From contig NZ_JBIGHW010000004.1 in the NCBI RefSeq assembly GCF_043555875.1, positions 186,001 to 250,000 of the forward strand: a stretch of 64,000 bases of DNA, written 5' to 3'. Below the pieces are notes generated by a model. That model searched no databases. It saw only the letters and a program-made list of their open reading frames with translations, and had not been told where the DNA came from. Below, in pieces: positions 1 to 8,090 of this stretch; position 1 is the first letter of the stretch, and every line of letters starts with the position of its first letter. Both the position numbers and the translations under genes were made by a program. Origin of the DNA: Pelomonas margarita (lineage in GTDB: Bacteria; Pseudomonadota; Gammaproteobacteria; Burkholderiales; Burkholderiaceae_C).

Positions 1-742
1 TGGCGAAGGCCAGATGCTGGAGCAGTTCGACGCCGCCGTGCGCGGCATGAAGGCCGGCGAGAGCAAGACCTTTCCGCTGCAGTTCCCCGAGGATTACCAC
101 GGCAAGGACGTGGCCGGCAAGGAGGCCGACTTCCTCGTCACCGTCAAGAAGATCGAAGCCCAGCACCTGCCCGAAGTGAACGAGGCGTTCGCCAAGTCTC
201 TGGGCATCAAGGATGCGACCGTCGAAGCCCTGCGCGCCGACATCAAGAAGAACCTCGAGCGCGAGGTGAAGTTCCGCGTGCTGGCCCGCAACAAGGGCGC
301 CGTCATGGACGCGCTGGTGGCTGTGTCCGAGCTGGACGTGCCCAATGCGCTGGTGCAGGGCGAGGCCGAGCGCATGGTTGGCCAGGCCCGTGAGGACCTG
401 AAGAAGCGTGGTGTGAAGGATGCCGACAAGGCCGAGATCCCCGCCGACATCTTCAAGCCGCAAGCCGAGCGCCGCGTGCGCCTGGGCCTGGTGGTGGCCG
501 AACTGGTGCGCGCCAACAACCTGCAGGCCAAGCCGGCCCAGCTGCAGTCGCACATCGAAGAGCTGTCGCAGAGCTACGAGAAGCCCGCCGAAGTGATGCG
601 CTGGTACCTGAGCGACCGCGAGCGCATGGCCGAAGTGGAAGCCGTCGTCGTCGAGAACAACGTCACGGACTTCGTGCTGGCGACCGCCAAGGTCACCGAC
701 AAGGCTCTGCCGTTCGACGAGCTGATGGCCCAGGGCAACTAA
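1..742 (+). CDS. tig: Trigger factor, C-terminal part (5' end outside window)
   Basis: Ribosome-associated chaperone and peptidyl-prolyl isomerase that binds nascent chains. The reading frame is open from the first bases (codons start at base 2), so the ribosome-binding domain and the start of the FKBP domain lie outside. What is visible begins in the middle of the FKBP-like domain (GEGQMLEQFD, then FPEDYHGKDVAGKEADF). It is followed by the long helical C-terminal chaperone domain (LPEVNEAFAKSLGI onward), ending at a normal stop. About 246 residues are present of roughly 435 usual. It heads the classic tig-clpP-clpX-lon order. Identification is secure; only the missing 5' end limits it. Confidence 0.96.
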   Translation, partial: GEGQMLEQFDAAVRGMKAGESKTFPLQFPEDYHGKDVAGKEADFLVTVKKIEAQHLPEVNEAFAKSLGIKDATVEALRADIKKNLEREVKFRVLARNKGAVMDALVAVSELDVPNALVQGEAERMVGQAREDLKKRGVKDADKAEIPADIFKPQAERRVRLGLVVAELVRANNLQAKPAQLQSHIEELSQSYEKPAEVMRWYLSDRERMAEVEAVVVENNVTDFVLATAKVTDKALPFDELMAQGN

Positions 743-760
743 GAAGCCACACCTCAGATG

Positions 761-796
761 AGGCGCCGCGCCGCAAGGCCCGGCGCCTTCTTTCTT
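761..796 (+). terminator. Hairpin terminator after tig
   Basis: An 8-bp perfect stem (AGGCGCCG at 761-768 with CGGCGCCT at 781-788) encloses a 12-nt loop and is followed by a T-rich but interrupted tail (TCTTTCTT). It probably ends part of the tig transcript. The clpP promoter-like sequence begins inside its tail. Confidence 0.6.
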
Positions 797-819
797 GCGT
801 GGCCATAATCTGCCCCCAT
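794..819 (+). promoter_or_regulatory. Candidate sigma-32 (heat-shock) promoter of clpP
   Basis: CTTGCG at 794-799 and CCCCAT at 814-819 are separated by 14 nt. The known RpoH consensus is CTTGAA, 13-15 nt, CCCCATNT. The -10 half matches fully and the -35 half at four of six bases. The expected start of transcription falls about 22 nt before the clpP ATG. Heat control of clpP is established in other proteobacteria; its use here is inference. Confidence 0.55.
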
Positions 820-849
820 AACAGGACGTATTGATTTCCAAGGATCTGA

Positions 850-1458
850 ATGAGCGCGCTTGAAACCAGCAACCTGGGCATGGTGCCCATGGTCATCGAA
901 CAGTCGGGTCGCGGTGAGCGCGCCTACGACATCTACTCGCGCCTGCTGCGCGAGCGCATCATCTTCCTGGTCGGCCCCGTCAACGACGCCGTCGCCAACC
1001 TCGTCGTCGCGCAACTGCTGTTCCTGGAGAGCGAGAACCCCGACAAGGAGATCTCGCTGTACATCAACAGCCCCGGCGGCAGCGTATCGGCCGGCATGTC
1101 GATCTACGACACGATGAACTTCATCAAGCCTGAGGTGTCGACGCTGTGCATGGGCATGGCAGCCAGCATGGGCGCCTTCCTGCTGTCGGCCGGTGCCAAG
1201 GGCAAGCGCTTCTCGCTGCCCAACGCCAAGGTCATGATCCACCAGCCGCTGGGTGGCGCACAGGGCCAGGCGACCGACATCGAGATCCATGCGCGTGAAA
1301 TCCTGAAGACTCGCGAGGCGCTGAACCGCATCCTGGCCGAGCGCACGGGCCAGACGCTGGAGAAAATCCAGTCGGACACCGAACGCGACTACTTCATGTC
1401 CGCCGCCGAGGCGCAGACCTACGGCCTGATCGACCAGGTGCTGGAACATCGCCCCTGA
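850..1458 (+). CDS. clpP: ATP-dependent Clp protease proteolytic subunit
   Basis: Serine peptidase that forms a double-heptamer chamber and degrades proteins fed in by ClpX or ClpA. The 202-residue length is normal. The catalytic triad is visible: Ser106 in GMAASMGAF, His131 in MIHQPLGG and Asp180 in ERDYFMSA, with spacing identical to E. coli ClpP. The N-terminal segment through SRLLRERIIFLVG is the usual axial-loop and handle start. The ATG at 850 follows AAGGA. It lies 124 nt before clpX, its unfoldase partner, and behind a heat-shock-like promoter. Confidence 0.98.
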   Translation: MSALETSNLGMVPMVIEQSGRGERAYDIYSRLLRERIIFLVGPVNDAVANLVVAQLLFLESENPDKEISLYINSPGGSVSAGMSIYDTMNFIKPEVSTLCMGMAASMGAFLLSAGAKGKRFSLPNAKVMIHQPLGGAQGQATDIEIHAREILKTREALNRILAERTGQTLEKIQSDTERDYFMSAAEAQTYGLIDQVLEHRP

Positions 1459-1500
1459 GTCCTGAAGGGCCGTCGCCGGCCTCCGGAATCACAGCGAAAT

Positions 1501-1528
1501 CGGGACCCTTATCCCCACAAGGGTCCCG
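1501..1528. other. Perfect 10-bp hairpin between clpP and clpX
   Basis: CGGGACCCTT at 1501-1510 pairs without mismatch with AAGGGTCCCG at 1519-1528 around an 8-nt loop. No T-run follows on either strand, so it is not a standard intrinsic terminator. It could be an mRNA stabiliser or processing site, or a protein-binding palindrome, that sets clpP and clpX levels apart. Confidence 0.55.
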
Positions 1529-1582
1529 AGATCGTTTGGACTATCATCATTCGAGGCATTCCGCCTCTCATTGAGCAGTTTC

Positions 1583-2851
<1,269 letters not shown>

Positions 2852-2883
2852 ACCGCACCAAGCCCTCAACTTGCAATCGCCCC

Positions 2884-2906
2884 CTCAGGCCGCACATCGG
2901 CCTGAG
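2884..2906. other. Hairpin just upstream of the lon ribosome binding site
   Basis: CTCAGGCCG (2884-2892) and CGGCCTGAG (2898-2906) form a perfect 9-bp stem with a 5-nt loop in the 69-nt clpX-lon gap, ending 14 nt before the lon ATG. The following sequence is A/G-rich and carries the AGAGAGG Shine-Dalgarno, so this is not a terminator. It may protect the lon mRNA or affect initiation. Confidence 0.5.
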
Positions 2907-2920
2907 AAAGAGAGGTCTTC

Positions 2921-5335
2921 ATGTCCGGACACCCCATCCTCCCCGCCGACCCGATCACGCTGCCGCTGCTGCCGCTGCGTGATGTGGTCGTGTTCCCGCA
3001 CATGGTCATCCCGCTGTTCGTCGGGCGCCCCAAGTCCATCAAGGCGCTGGAAGCCGCGATGGAAGCCGGCCGCCAGATCATGCTGGTGGCCCAAAAGGCC
3101 GCCGGCAAGGACGAGCCCAAGCCCGAAGACATGTTCGAGGTCGGCTGCGTCTCCAGCATCCTGCAGATGCTGAAGCTGCCCGACGGCACCGTGAAGGTGC
3201 TCGTCGAAGGCCTGCAGCGCGCCACCACCAGCTCGATCACCGAGCCGGGAGAGCACTTCGTTGCCGAAGTCACGCCCATCCCGCCCGAGACCGAGCACGC
3301 CCCTGAAGTCGAAGCCCTGCGCCGTGCAGTCACGCAGCAGTTCGATCAGTACGTCAAGCTCAACAAGAAGATCCCGCCCGAGATCCTCACGTCCATCGGC
3401 GGCATCGACGATCCCGGCCGCCTGGCCGACACCATCGCCGCGCACCTGCCGCTCAAGCTCGACGCCAAGCAGGCCGTGCTGGACTTGGCCGATGTGGCCA
3501 AGCGGCTGGAGAAGCTGCTCGACCTGCTCGAGCACGAAGTCGACATCCTGCAGGTCGAAAAGCGCATCCGTGGCCGCGTCAAGCGCCAGATGGAGAAGAG
3601 CCAGCGCGAGTACTACCTGAACGAGCAGGTCAAGGCCATCCAGAAGGAACTCGGCGACGGCGAAGAAGGCGCCGACATGGAGGAGCTCGAAAAGAAGATC
3701 CTCGCCGCCAAGATGCCGAAGGAGGCGCGCAAGAAGGCCGACGCCGAGCTAAAGAAGCTCAAGTTGATGTCGCCGATGTCCGCCGAAGCCACGGTGGTGC
3801 GCAACTACATCGACACGCTGGTCAACCTGCCCTGGAGCAAGAAGACCAAGATCAAGCACGACCTCAAGAATGCCGAGGACGTGTTGAACGAAGACCACTA
3901 CGGCCTCGAGAAGGTCAAGGACCGCATCCTTGAATATCTCGCGGTGCAGCAGCGCGTCGACAAGGTCAAGGCGCCCATCCTGTGCCTGGTCGGCCCTCCG
4001 GGCGTCGGCAAGACCTCGCTCGGCCAGAGCGTGGCGCGCGCCACCGGCCGCAAGTTCATCCGCATGGCGCTGGGCGGCGTGCGCGATGAAGCCGAGATCC
4101 GCGGCCACCGCCGCACCTATATCGGCTCCATGCCGGGCAAGGTGCTGCAGTCGCTGACCAAGGTCGGCACGCGCAATCCGCTGTTCCTGCTCGACGAGAT
4201 CGACAAGCTGGGCATGGACTTCCGCGGCGACCCGTCGTCGGCGCTGCTGGAGGTGCTGGATCCCGAGCAGAACCACACCTTCGGCGACCACTACATCGAG
4301 GTCGACTTCGACCTGTCGGACGTGATGTTCGTTGCCACGTCGAACTCGATGAACATCCCGCCAGCGCTGCTGGACCGGATGGAAGTGATCCGCCTGTCGG
4401 GCTACACCGAGGACGAGAAGGTCAACATCGCCCAGACCTATCTGCTGCCCAAGCAACGCAAGAACAACGGCGTGCTGGACGAGGAACTGGAAGTCACCGA
4501 GTCGGCCGTGCGTGGCGTGATCCGCTACTACACGCGAGAAGCCGGCGTGCGTTCGCTCGAGCGCGAGATGTCCAAGATCTGCCGCAAGGTGGTGAAGGGC
4601 ATCCAGCTGAAGACCTATGACAGTAAGGTCGTCGTCACGGAGGACAACCTCCACGACTTCCTCGGCGTGCGCAAGTACGACTTCGGTCGTGCCGAGAAGA
4701 AGAACCAGGTCGGCCAGGTCGTCGGCCTTGCGTGGACTGAGGTGGGCGGCGATCTGCTGACCATTGAGGCGACGGCAATGCCGGGCAAGGGCAACATCAT
4801 CCGCACCGGTTCGCTGGGCGATGTGATGAAGGAGTCTGTCGAGGCCGCCCGCACAGTGGTGCGCTCGCGCGCCCGCCGCTTGGGCATCAAGGACGAGGTC
4901 TTCGAGAAGCGTGACGTGCACGTCCACGTGCCCGATGGCGCCACGCCAAAGGACGGCCCGAGCGCGGGTGCGGCCATGACCACTGCCTTTGTGTCTGCAC
5001 TGACCGGCATCCCGGTGCGTGCCGACGTCGCGATGACCGGCGAGATCACGCTGCGTGGTGAAGTCACCGCCATCGGTGGCCTGAAAGAGAAGCTGCTGGC
5101 GGCTCACCGCGGCGGCATCAAGACCGTGATGATCCCGGAAGAGAACGTCAAGGACCTGCAGGACATTCCGGAGAACGTGAAGAACCAGCTCGAGATCGTG
5201 CCGGTGCGCTGGATCGAGCGCGTGCTGGAAGTCGCCCTGGAAGCCGTGCCGACGCCGCTGCCCGACGAGGAAGTGCCCGTGGCCGCGGCCAAGCCGGAAG
5301 AGGGTGCCGCCAAGAGCGCGACGGTGCCGCACTGA
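2921..5335 (+). CDS. lon: ATP-dependent protease Lon
   Basis: Cytoplasmic AAA+ serine protease that degrades misfolded and regulatory proteins. The 804-residue length is normal for LonA. Domains in order: N-terminal substrate-binding domain (about 15-210), helical linker with LNEQVKAIQKELG, the AAA+ module with Walker A GPPGVGKT at 358-365 and LLDEIDKLG, and a C-terminal peptidase with the Ser681 (DGPSAGAA) and Lys722 (GGLKEKLL) dyad. The alanine-rich last 30 residues are a variable tail. It is the last gene of the tig-clpP-clpX-lon group, followed by tRNA genes. Confidence 0.98.
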   Translation: MSGHPILPADPITLPLLPLRDVVVFPHMVIPLFVGRPKSIKALEAAMEAGRQIMLVAQKAAGKDEPKPEDMFEVGCVSSILQMLKLPDGTVKVLVEGLQRATTSSITEPGEHFVAEVTPIPPETEHAPEVEALRRAVTQQFDQYVKLNKKIPPEILTSIGGIDDPGRLADTIAAHLPLKLDAKQAVLDLADVAKRLEKLLDLLEHEVDILQVEKRIRGRVKRQMEKSQREYYLNEQVKAIQKELGDGEEGADMEELEKKILAAKMPKEARKKADAELKKLKLMSPMSAEATVVRNYIDTLVNLPWSKKTKIKHDLKNAEDVLNEDHYGLEKVKDRILEYLAVQQRVDKVKAPILCLVGPPGVGKTSLGQSVARATGRKFIRMALGGVRDEAEIRGHRRTYIGSMPGKVLQSLTKVGTRNPLFLLDEIDKLGMDFRGDPSSALLEVLDPEQNHTFGDHYIEVDFDLSDVMFVATSNSMNIPPALLDRMEVIRLSGYTEDEKVNIAQTYLLPKQRKNNGVLDEELEVTESAVRGVIRYYTREAGVRSLEREMSKICRKVVKGIQLKTYDSKVVVTEDNLHDFLGVRKYDFGRAEKKNQVGQVVGLAWTEVGGDLLTIEATAMPGKGNIIRTGSLGDVMKESVEAARTVVRSRARRLGIKDEVFEKRDVHVHVPDGATPKDGPSAGAAMTTAFVSALTGIPVRADVAMTGEITLRGEVTAIGGLKEKLLAAHRGGIKTVMIPEENVKDLQDIPENVKNQLEIVPVRWIERVLEVALEAVPTPLPDEEVPVAAAKPEEGAAKSATVPH

Positions 5336-5350
5336 AAGATTGCGATTCGC

Positions 5351-5379
5351 TTGCAATCCGGCCTAAAACTGGATTAAAC
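5351..5379 (+). promoter_or_regulatory. Weak candidate promoter for the tRNA cluster
   Basis: TTGCAA at 5351-5356 and TTAAAC at 5374-5379 are 17 nt apart and lie about 70 nt before the first tRNA. The -35 half matches consensus at four of six bases and the -10 half at three. It is the best sigma-70-like pair between lon and the tRNAs, but the match is poor. Confidence 0.3.
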
Positions 5380-5451
5380 TTCCAGCTTCGCTAGATCGCT
5401 GACAGCAATCGAAGAGATGTAGCGAAATTGCCCGGCGAAAGCAGGCGCAAT

Positions 5452-5527
5452 GCGGGTGTAGCTCAGTTGGTAGAGCGCAACCTTGCCAAGGTTGAGGTCA
5501 CGAGTTCGAGCCTCGTTACCCGCTCCA
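5452..5527 (+). tRNA. tRNA-Gly (GCC), copy 1
   Basis: A full cloverleaf of 76 nt with encoded CCA. The acceptor stem GCGGGTG pairs with TACCCGC, the D-arm is GCTCAGTTGGTAGAGC, the anticodon loop TTGCCAA gives GCC, and the T-arm holds GTTCGAG. It is identical to the copies at 5684 and 5809 and reads GGC/GGU codons. Confidence 0.97.
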
Positions 5528-5535
5528 GTTTTAAG

Positions 5536-5561
5536 AAAGGGAAGCCCCGGCTTCCCTTTTT
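5536..5561 (+). terminator. Intrinsic terminator between tRNA-Gly and tRNA-Cys
   Basis: AAAGGGAAGCC (5536-5546) pairs with GGCTTCCCTTT (5549-5559) in an 11-bp stem with a very short loop, followed by a T-run to 5561. It is a strong terminator placed inside the tRNA array, so the downstream tRNAs need read-through or their own promoter. Confidence 0.8.
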
Positions 5562-5599
5562 CGTCGAAGTCGCACCAACGACTTTGATTTGGTTTTTTT

Positions 5600-5673
5600 G
5601 GCGCGATAGCAAATCGGTTATGCCCCGGATTGCAAATCCGGTTAGCCCGGTTCGACTCCGGGTCGCGCCTCCA
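5600..5673 (+). tRNA. tRNA-Cys (GCA)
   Basis: 74-nt cloverleaf with encoded CCA. The acceptor GGCGCGA pairs with TCGCGCC, the anticodon loop TTGCAAA gives GCA, and the T-loop is GTTCGAC. It is the only cysteine tRNA in the window, sitting between glycine tRNA copies. Confidence 0.97.
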
Positions 5674-5683
5674 AAGCACTCAA

Positions 5684-5759
5684 GCGGGTGTAGCTCAGTT
5701 GGTAGAGCGCAACCTTGCCAAGGTTGAGGTCACGAGTTCGAGCCTCGTTACCCGCTCCA
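5684..5759 (+). tRNA. tRNA-Gly (GCC), copy 2
   Basis: Identical over all 76 nt, including CCA, to the copy at 5452. It starts 10 nt after the end of tRNA-Cys, so the two are almost certainly on one precursor. Confidence 0.97.
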
Positions 5760-5808
5760 GTTAAAAATCGGTCGCACCGATGTTTGATCGCAAAATCAGG
5801 CGAAATGC

Positions 5809-5884
5809 GCGGGTGTAGCTCAGTTGGTAGAGCGCAACCTTGCCAAGGTTGAGGTCACGAGTTCGAGCCTCGTTACCCGCTCCA
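5809..5884 (+). tRNA. tRNA-Gly (GCC), copy 3
   Basis: Third identical 76-nt tRNA-Gly(GCC) with encoded CCA, 49 nt after copy 2. A strong terminator begins 5 nt after its CCA end. Confidence 0.97.
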
Positions 5885-5889
5885 AATTC

Positions 5890-5927
5890 ACGGGAGATTC
5901 GAGCAATCGAGTCTCCCGTTTTCTTTT
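5890..5927 (+). terminator. Intrinsic terminator after the third tRNA-Gly
   Basis: ACGGGAGA (5890-5897) pairs with TCTCCCGT (5912-5919). Inside, TCGA/TCGA closes a GCAA tetraloop. The T-rich tail TTTTCTTTT follows. It should end the Gly-Cys-Gly-Gly transcript before tRNA-Leu. Confidence 0.85.
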
Positions 5928-5954
5928 GTGTGGCCGCAGATAATCCGGCCAGCG

Positions 5955-6042
5955 GCCCGGGTGGCGAAATCGGTAGACGCAGCGGACTTAAAATCCGCCG
6001 CCCTCAACAGGCGTACGGGTTCAAGTCCCGTCCTGGGCACCA
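5955..6042 (+). tRNA. tRNA-Leu (TAA)
   Basis: 88-nt class II tRNA with a long variable arm and encoded CCA. The acceptor GCCCGGG pairs with CCTGGGC (with a wobble), the anticodon loop ACTTAAAAT contains TAA, and the T-loop is GTTCAAG. The preceding terminator ends at 5927, so only 27 nt separate them. A GATAAT at 5939-5944 is a possible -10 for an own promoter giving a very short 5' leader. Confidence 0.96.
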
Positions 6043-6073
6043 TCGTTGCGCTGAGCCGGCCGGGAGGTCGGTG

Positions 6074-6289
6074 TCAGGCGAACGTGTTCACATGGCGGCC
6101 GACACTGCCCTGTGTGGCAAGAGCTGGCTGCTGGGGCAGGGCGTTCAGCAGCGCGACGGCGCCTTCGGCTTGCGTCTGCATGGCCTGCTTGAGCATCAGC
6201 ATGCTGGCGGCAGCCTGGACGGTGCCGGGTTCGCCGTTGGAGGCGCTGTTCGCGACGGCGCTGACGCTGGCGGAATTGGCGATGTTCAT
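6074..6289 (-). CDS. YjfB-like putative motility protein
   Basis: A 71-residue protein resembling the small YjfB family (named a putative motility protein). It has an N-terminal MNIANSASVS start, then a helical core (AASMLMLKQAMQTQAEGAVALLNALPQQP) and no membrane segment or signal. Biochemical function is not known to me. Regulation is informative: a near-consensus flagellar sigma-28 promoter lies directly upstream, implying expression with late flagellar genes. The predicted transcription start falls at or within a base or two of the ATG, so the mRNA may be leaderless. Neighbours are tRNA-Leu (convergent) and murI (upstream, same strand, 43-nt gap). Confidence 0.75.
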   Translation of the reverse strand: MNIANSASVSAVANSASNGEPGTVQAAASMLMLKQAMQTQAEGAVALLNALPQQPALATQGSVGRHVNTFA

Positions 6290-6296
6290 GTGTTGC

Positions 6297-6323
6297 CTAT
6301 CGGCCGTCTTGGTGCCGACTTGA
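6297..6323 (-). promoter_or_regulatory. Sigma-28 (FliA) type promoter of the yjfB-like gene
   Basis: On the minus strand TCAAGTCG (6323-6316), exactly 11 nt, then GCCGATAG (6304-6297). The known FliA consensus is TAAAGTTT, 11 nt, GCCGATAA. The -10 matches at seven of eight bases and the spacing is exact. It occupies the 43-nt gap between murI and the yjfB-like start codon. Confidence 0.75.
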
Positions 6324-6332
6324 GCGCCGAAT

Positions 6333-7133
6333 TCAGCGTGGGGCCGGCCAGCGGCGCACCTCGGGTTCGTGCCAGCCCAGCACGTGTTCTATCCAGCCGT
6401 GCAGCGCGGTCGGGTCGCCGCTGGTGTCGATGTGCAGTGTGGGCGGTCCGGCGTCTGGCTGCCACAAGTCCGCGGCCCGGCGCGCGACAGCGGTCTCGAT
6501 GCGCAGCAGCTGCACGTCGGCGCCCAGCGCCTCACGCCACAGGGGCTCGATCAGCGGGTAATGTGTGCAGCCCAGCAGCGCCGTGTCGACGCCCGCCGAG
6601 CGCAGCGGCTCGCAGTGCTGCTGGACCAGCACACGCAGTTCGGCGCTGTCAAGGTCGCCGGCTTCGATGTGGTCGACGACGCCCGGGCAGCCCTGGACGA
6701 TGACTTCACGGCCGCCGGCATGGCGTTCAATCAGCGCGCGCAGCCGTTCGCTGGCCGCCGTGGCGGCCGTGGCCAGCAGACCGATGCGGCCGTTGCGCGA
6801 GGCTGCAACGGCGGGCTTGATGCCGGGTTCGGTGCCGACGAAGGGCAGGTCGGGCCAGCGGGCGCGCAAGGCCTCGATAGCGTGTGCCGTCGCAGTGTTG
6901 CAGGCAATCACGATGAGGCTGGCACCCTGCGCGACGAGGTGCTCGCTGATGGCGAAGCTGCGGGCGCGGATGTCGTCCGGCGTGCGGGGGCCGTAGGGGG
7001 CGTAGGCCGTGTCGGCCAGGTAGCGCAGGCGGGCGCCGGGGATCAGCGTGCGCAGTTCGCGCAGCACCGTGAAGCCGCCGACGCCGGAATCGAAAACGCC
7101 GATCTCGCGGCGTGCGGGGGAGTCTGTCTGCAT
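6333..7133 (-). CDS. murI: Glutamate racemase
   Basis: Converts L-glutamate to D-glutamate for peptidoglycan. I chose the ATG at 7133 (MQTDSPARREIGVFDSGVGG), giving 266 residues, the family norm. An upstream in-frame ATG would add 36 residues with no family resemblance. The two catalytic cysteines are visible: Cys78 in IACNTATA and Cys189 in GCTHYPL, with the Asp/Ser motif FDSGVGG at 14-20. Although peptidoglycan synthesis genes are absent nearby, all active-site motifs are intact. It is divergent from etfB across a 173-nt gap. Confidence 0.95.
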   Translation of the reverse strand: MQTDSPARREIGVFDSGVGGFTVLRELRTLIPGARLRYLADTAYAPYGPRTPDDIRARSFAISEHLVAQGASLIVIACNTATAHAIEALRARWPDLPFVGTEPGIKPAVAASRNGRIGLLATAATAASERLRALIERHAGGREVIVQGCPGVVDHIEAGDLDSAELRVLVQQHCEPLRSAGVDTALLGCTHYPLIEPLWREALGADVQLLRIETAVARRAADLWQPDAGPPTLHIDTSGDPTALHGWIEHVLGWHEPEVRRWPAPR

Positions 7134-7272
7134 GGGCAAAAGCAGTCTAGCTTCACGGATTCGAGAGACCTCTCCAAAAAGACTTGTCTCGGCGCCGACG
7201 GCGCCATGGCTAGAATCGAACGATCGTGCTTTTTTCTGCACAGCTCCGCCCGGAGCGCCCCGTAGAATCCGA

Positions 7273-7288
7273 TTAACGTTTACGTCAA
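7273..7288. promoter_or_regulatory. Palindromic operator upstream of etfB (LiuR-like)
   Basis: TTAACGTTTACGTCAA is an imperfect palindrome with half-sites TTRACGT / ACGTYAA, 18 nt before the etfB ATG and directly downstream of a TAGAAT -10-like box (7263-7268). The position suits a repressor. The motif resembles the sites described for the MerR-family regulator LiuR, which controls branched-chain and fatty-acid catabolism in proteobacteria. Assignment to LiuR is from memory of that motif. Confidence 0.5.
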
Positions 7289-7306
7289 TTCGAGCTGGAG
7301 TTTTCG

Positions 7307-8056
7307 ATGAAGGTCTTGGTCCCTGTCAAACGTGTCGTGGACTACAACGTCAAGGTGCGCGTGAAGAGCGATGGCACGGGCGTTGATATCGCCAACGTCA
7401 AGATGTCGATGAACCCCTTCGACGAAATCGCCGTCGAAGAGGCTGTGCGCCTGAAGGAGAAGGGCGCCGTCACCGAGGTGATCGCAGTGTCCTGCGGCGT
7501 CACGCAGTGCCAGGAAACGCTGCGCACGGCGATGGCCATCGGCGCCGACCGCGCCATCCTCGTCGAGACCGACGCCGAGCTGCAGCCGCTGGCCGTCGCC
7601 AAGCTGCTGAAGGCGCTGGTGGACAAGGAGGAGCCGGGCCTGGTGATCCTGGGCAAGCAGGCTATCGACGACGACTGCAATCAGACCGGCCAGATGCTGG
7701 CCGCGCTGGCGGGCCTGCCGCAAGGCACGTTCGCGTCCAAGGTGGAAGTAGCCGGCGACAAGGTCAACGTGACGCGTGAGGTGGACGGCGGTCTGGAGAC
7801 GGTGTCGCTGAGCCTGCCGGCCGTGGTGACGACCGACCTGCGCCTGAACGAGCCGCGCTATGTGACGCTGCCCAACATCATGAAGGCAAAGAAGAAGCCG
7901 CTGGAAACCGTGAAGCCCGCCGACCTGGGCGTGGACGTGGCACCGCGCATCAAAACGCTGAAGGTCAGCGAGCCGCCCAAGCGTGGCGCTGGTGTGAAGG
8001 TGGCCGACGTCGCCGCCCTCGTCGCCAAGCTGAAGACCGAAGCCAAGGTCATCTGA
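7307..8056 (+). CDS. etfB: Electron transfer flavoprotein, beta subunit
   Basis: Small subunit of the FAD/AMP heterodimer that takes electrons from acyl-CoA dehydrogenases and passes them to ETF:ubiquinone oxidoreductase. At 249 residues it is family length. The N-terminus MKVLVPVKRVVDYNVKVRV and the segments NPFDEIAVEEAVRLKEKG and LGKQAIDDDCNQTGQMLAALAGLPQGTFA are hallmark ETF-beta. The start has a GGAG Shine-Dalgarno. It is followed by etfA after 34 nt, then an acyl-CoA dehydrogenase, so the operon supplies dehydrogenase and electron acceptor together. Confidence 0.98.
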   Translation: MKVLVPVKRVVDYNVKVRVKSDGTGVDIANVKMSMNPFDEIAVEEAVRLKEKGAVTEVIAVSCGVTQCQETLRTAMAIGADRAILVETDAELQPLAVAKLLKALVDKEEPGLVILGKQAIDDDCNQTGQMLAALAGLPQGTFASKVEVAGDKVNVTREVDGGLETVSLSLPAVVTTDLRLNEPRYVTLPNIMKAKKKPLETVKPADLGVDVAPRIKTLKVSEPPKRGAGVKVADVAALVAKLKTEAKVI

Positions 8057-8090
8057 GCCTCGCCCCGACAAGAACACTGGAGTTGAAGAC

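Noticed and set aside
5374..5727. Short frames across the tRNA genes
   Set aside because: They run through tRNA sequences and encode the repeated translation of tRNA-Gly; no ribosome sites.
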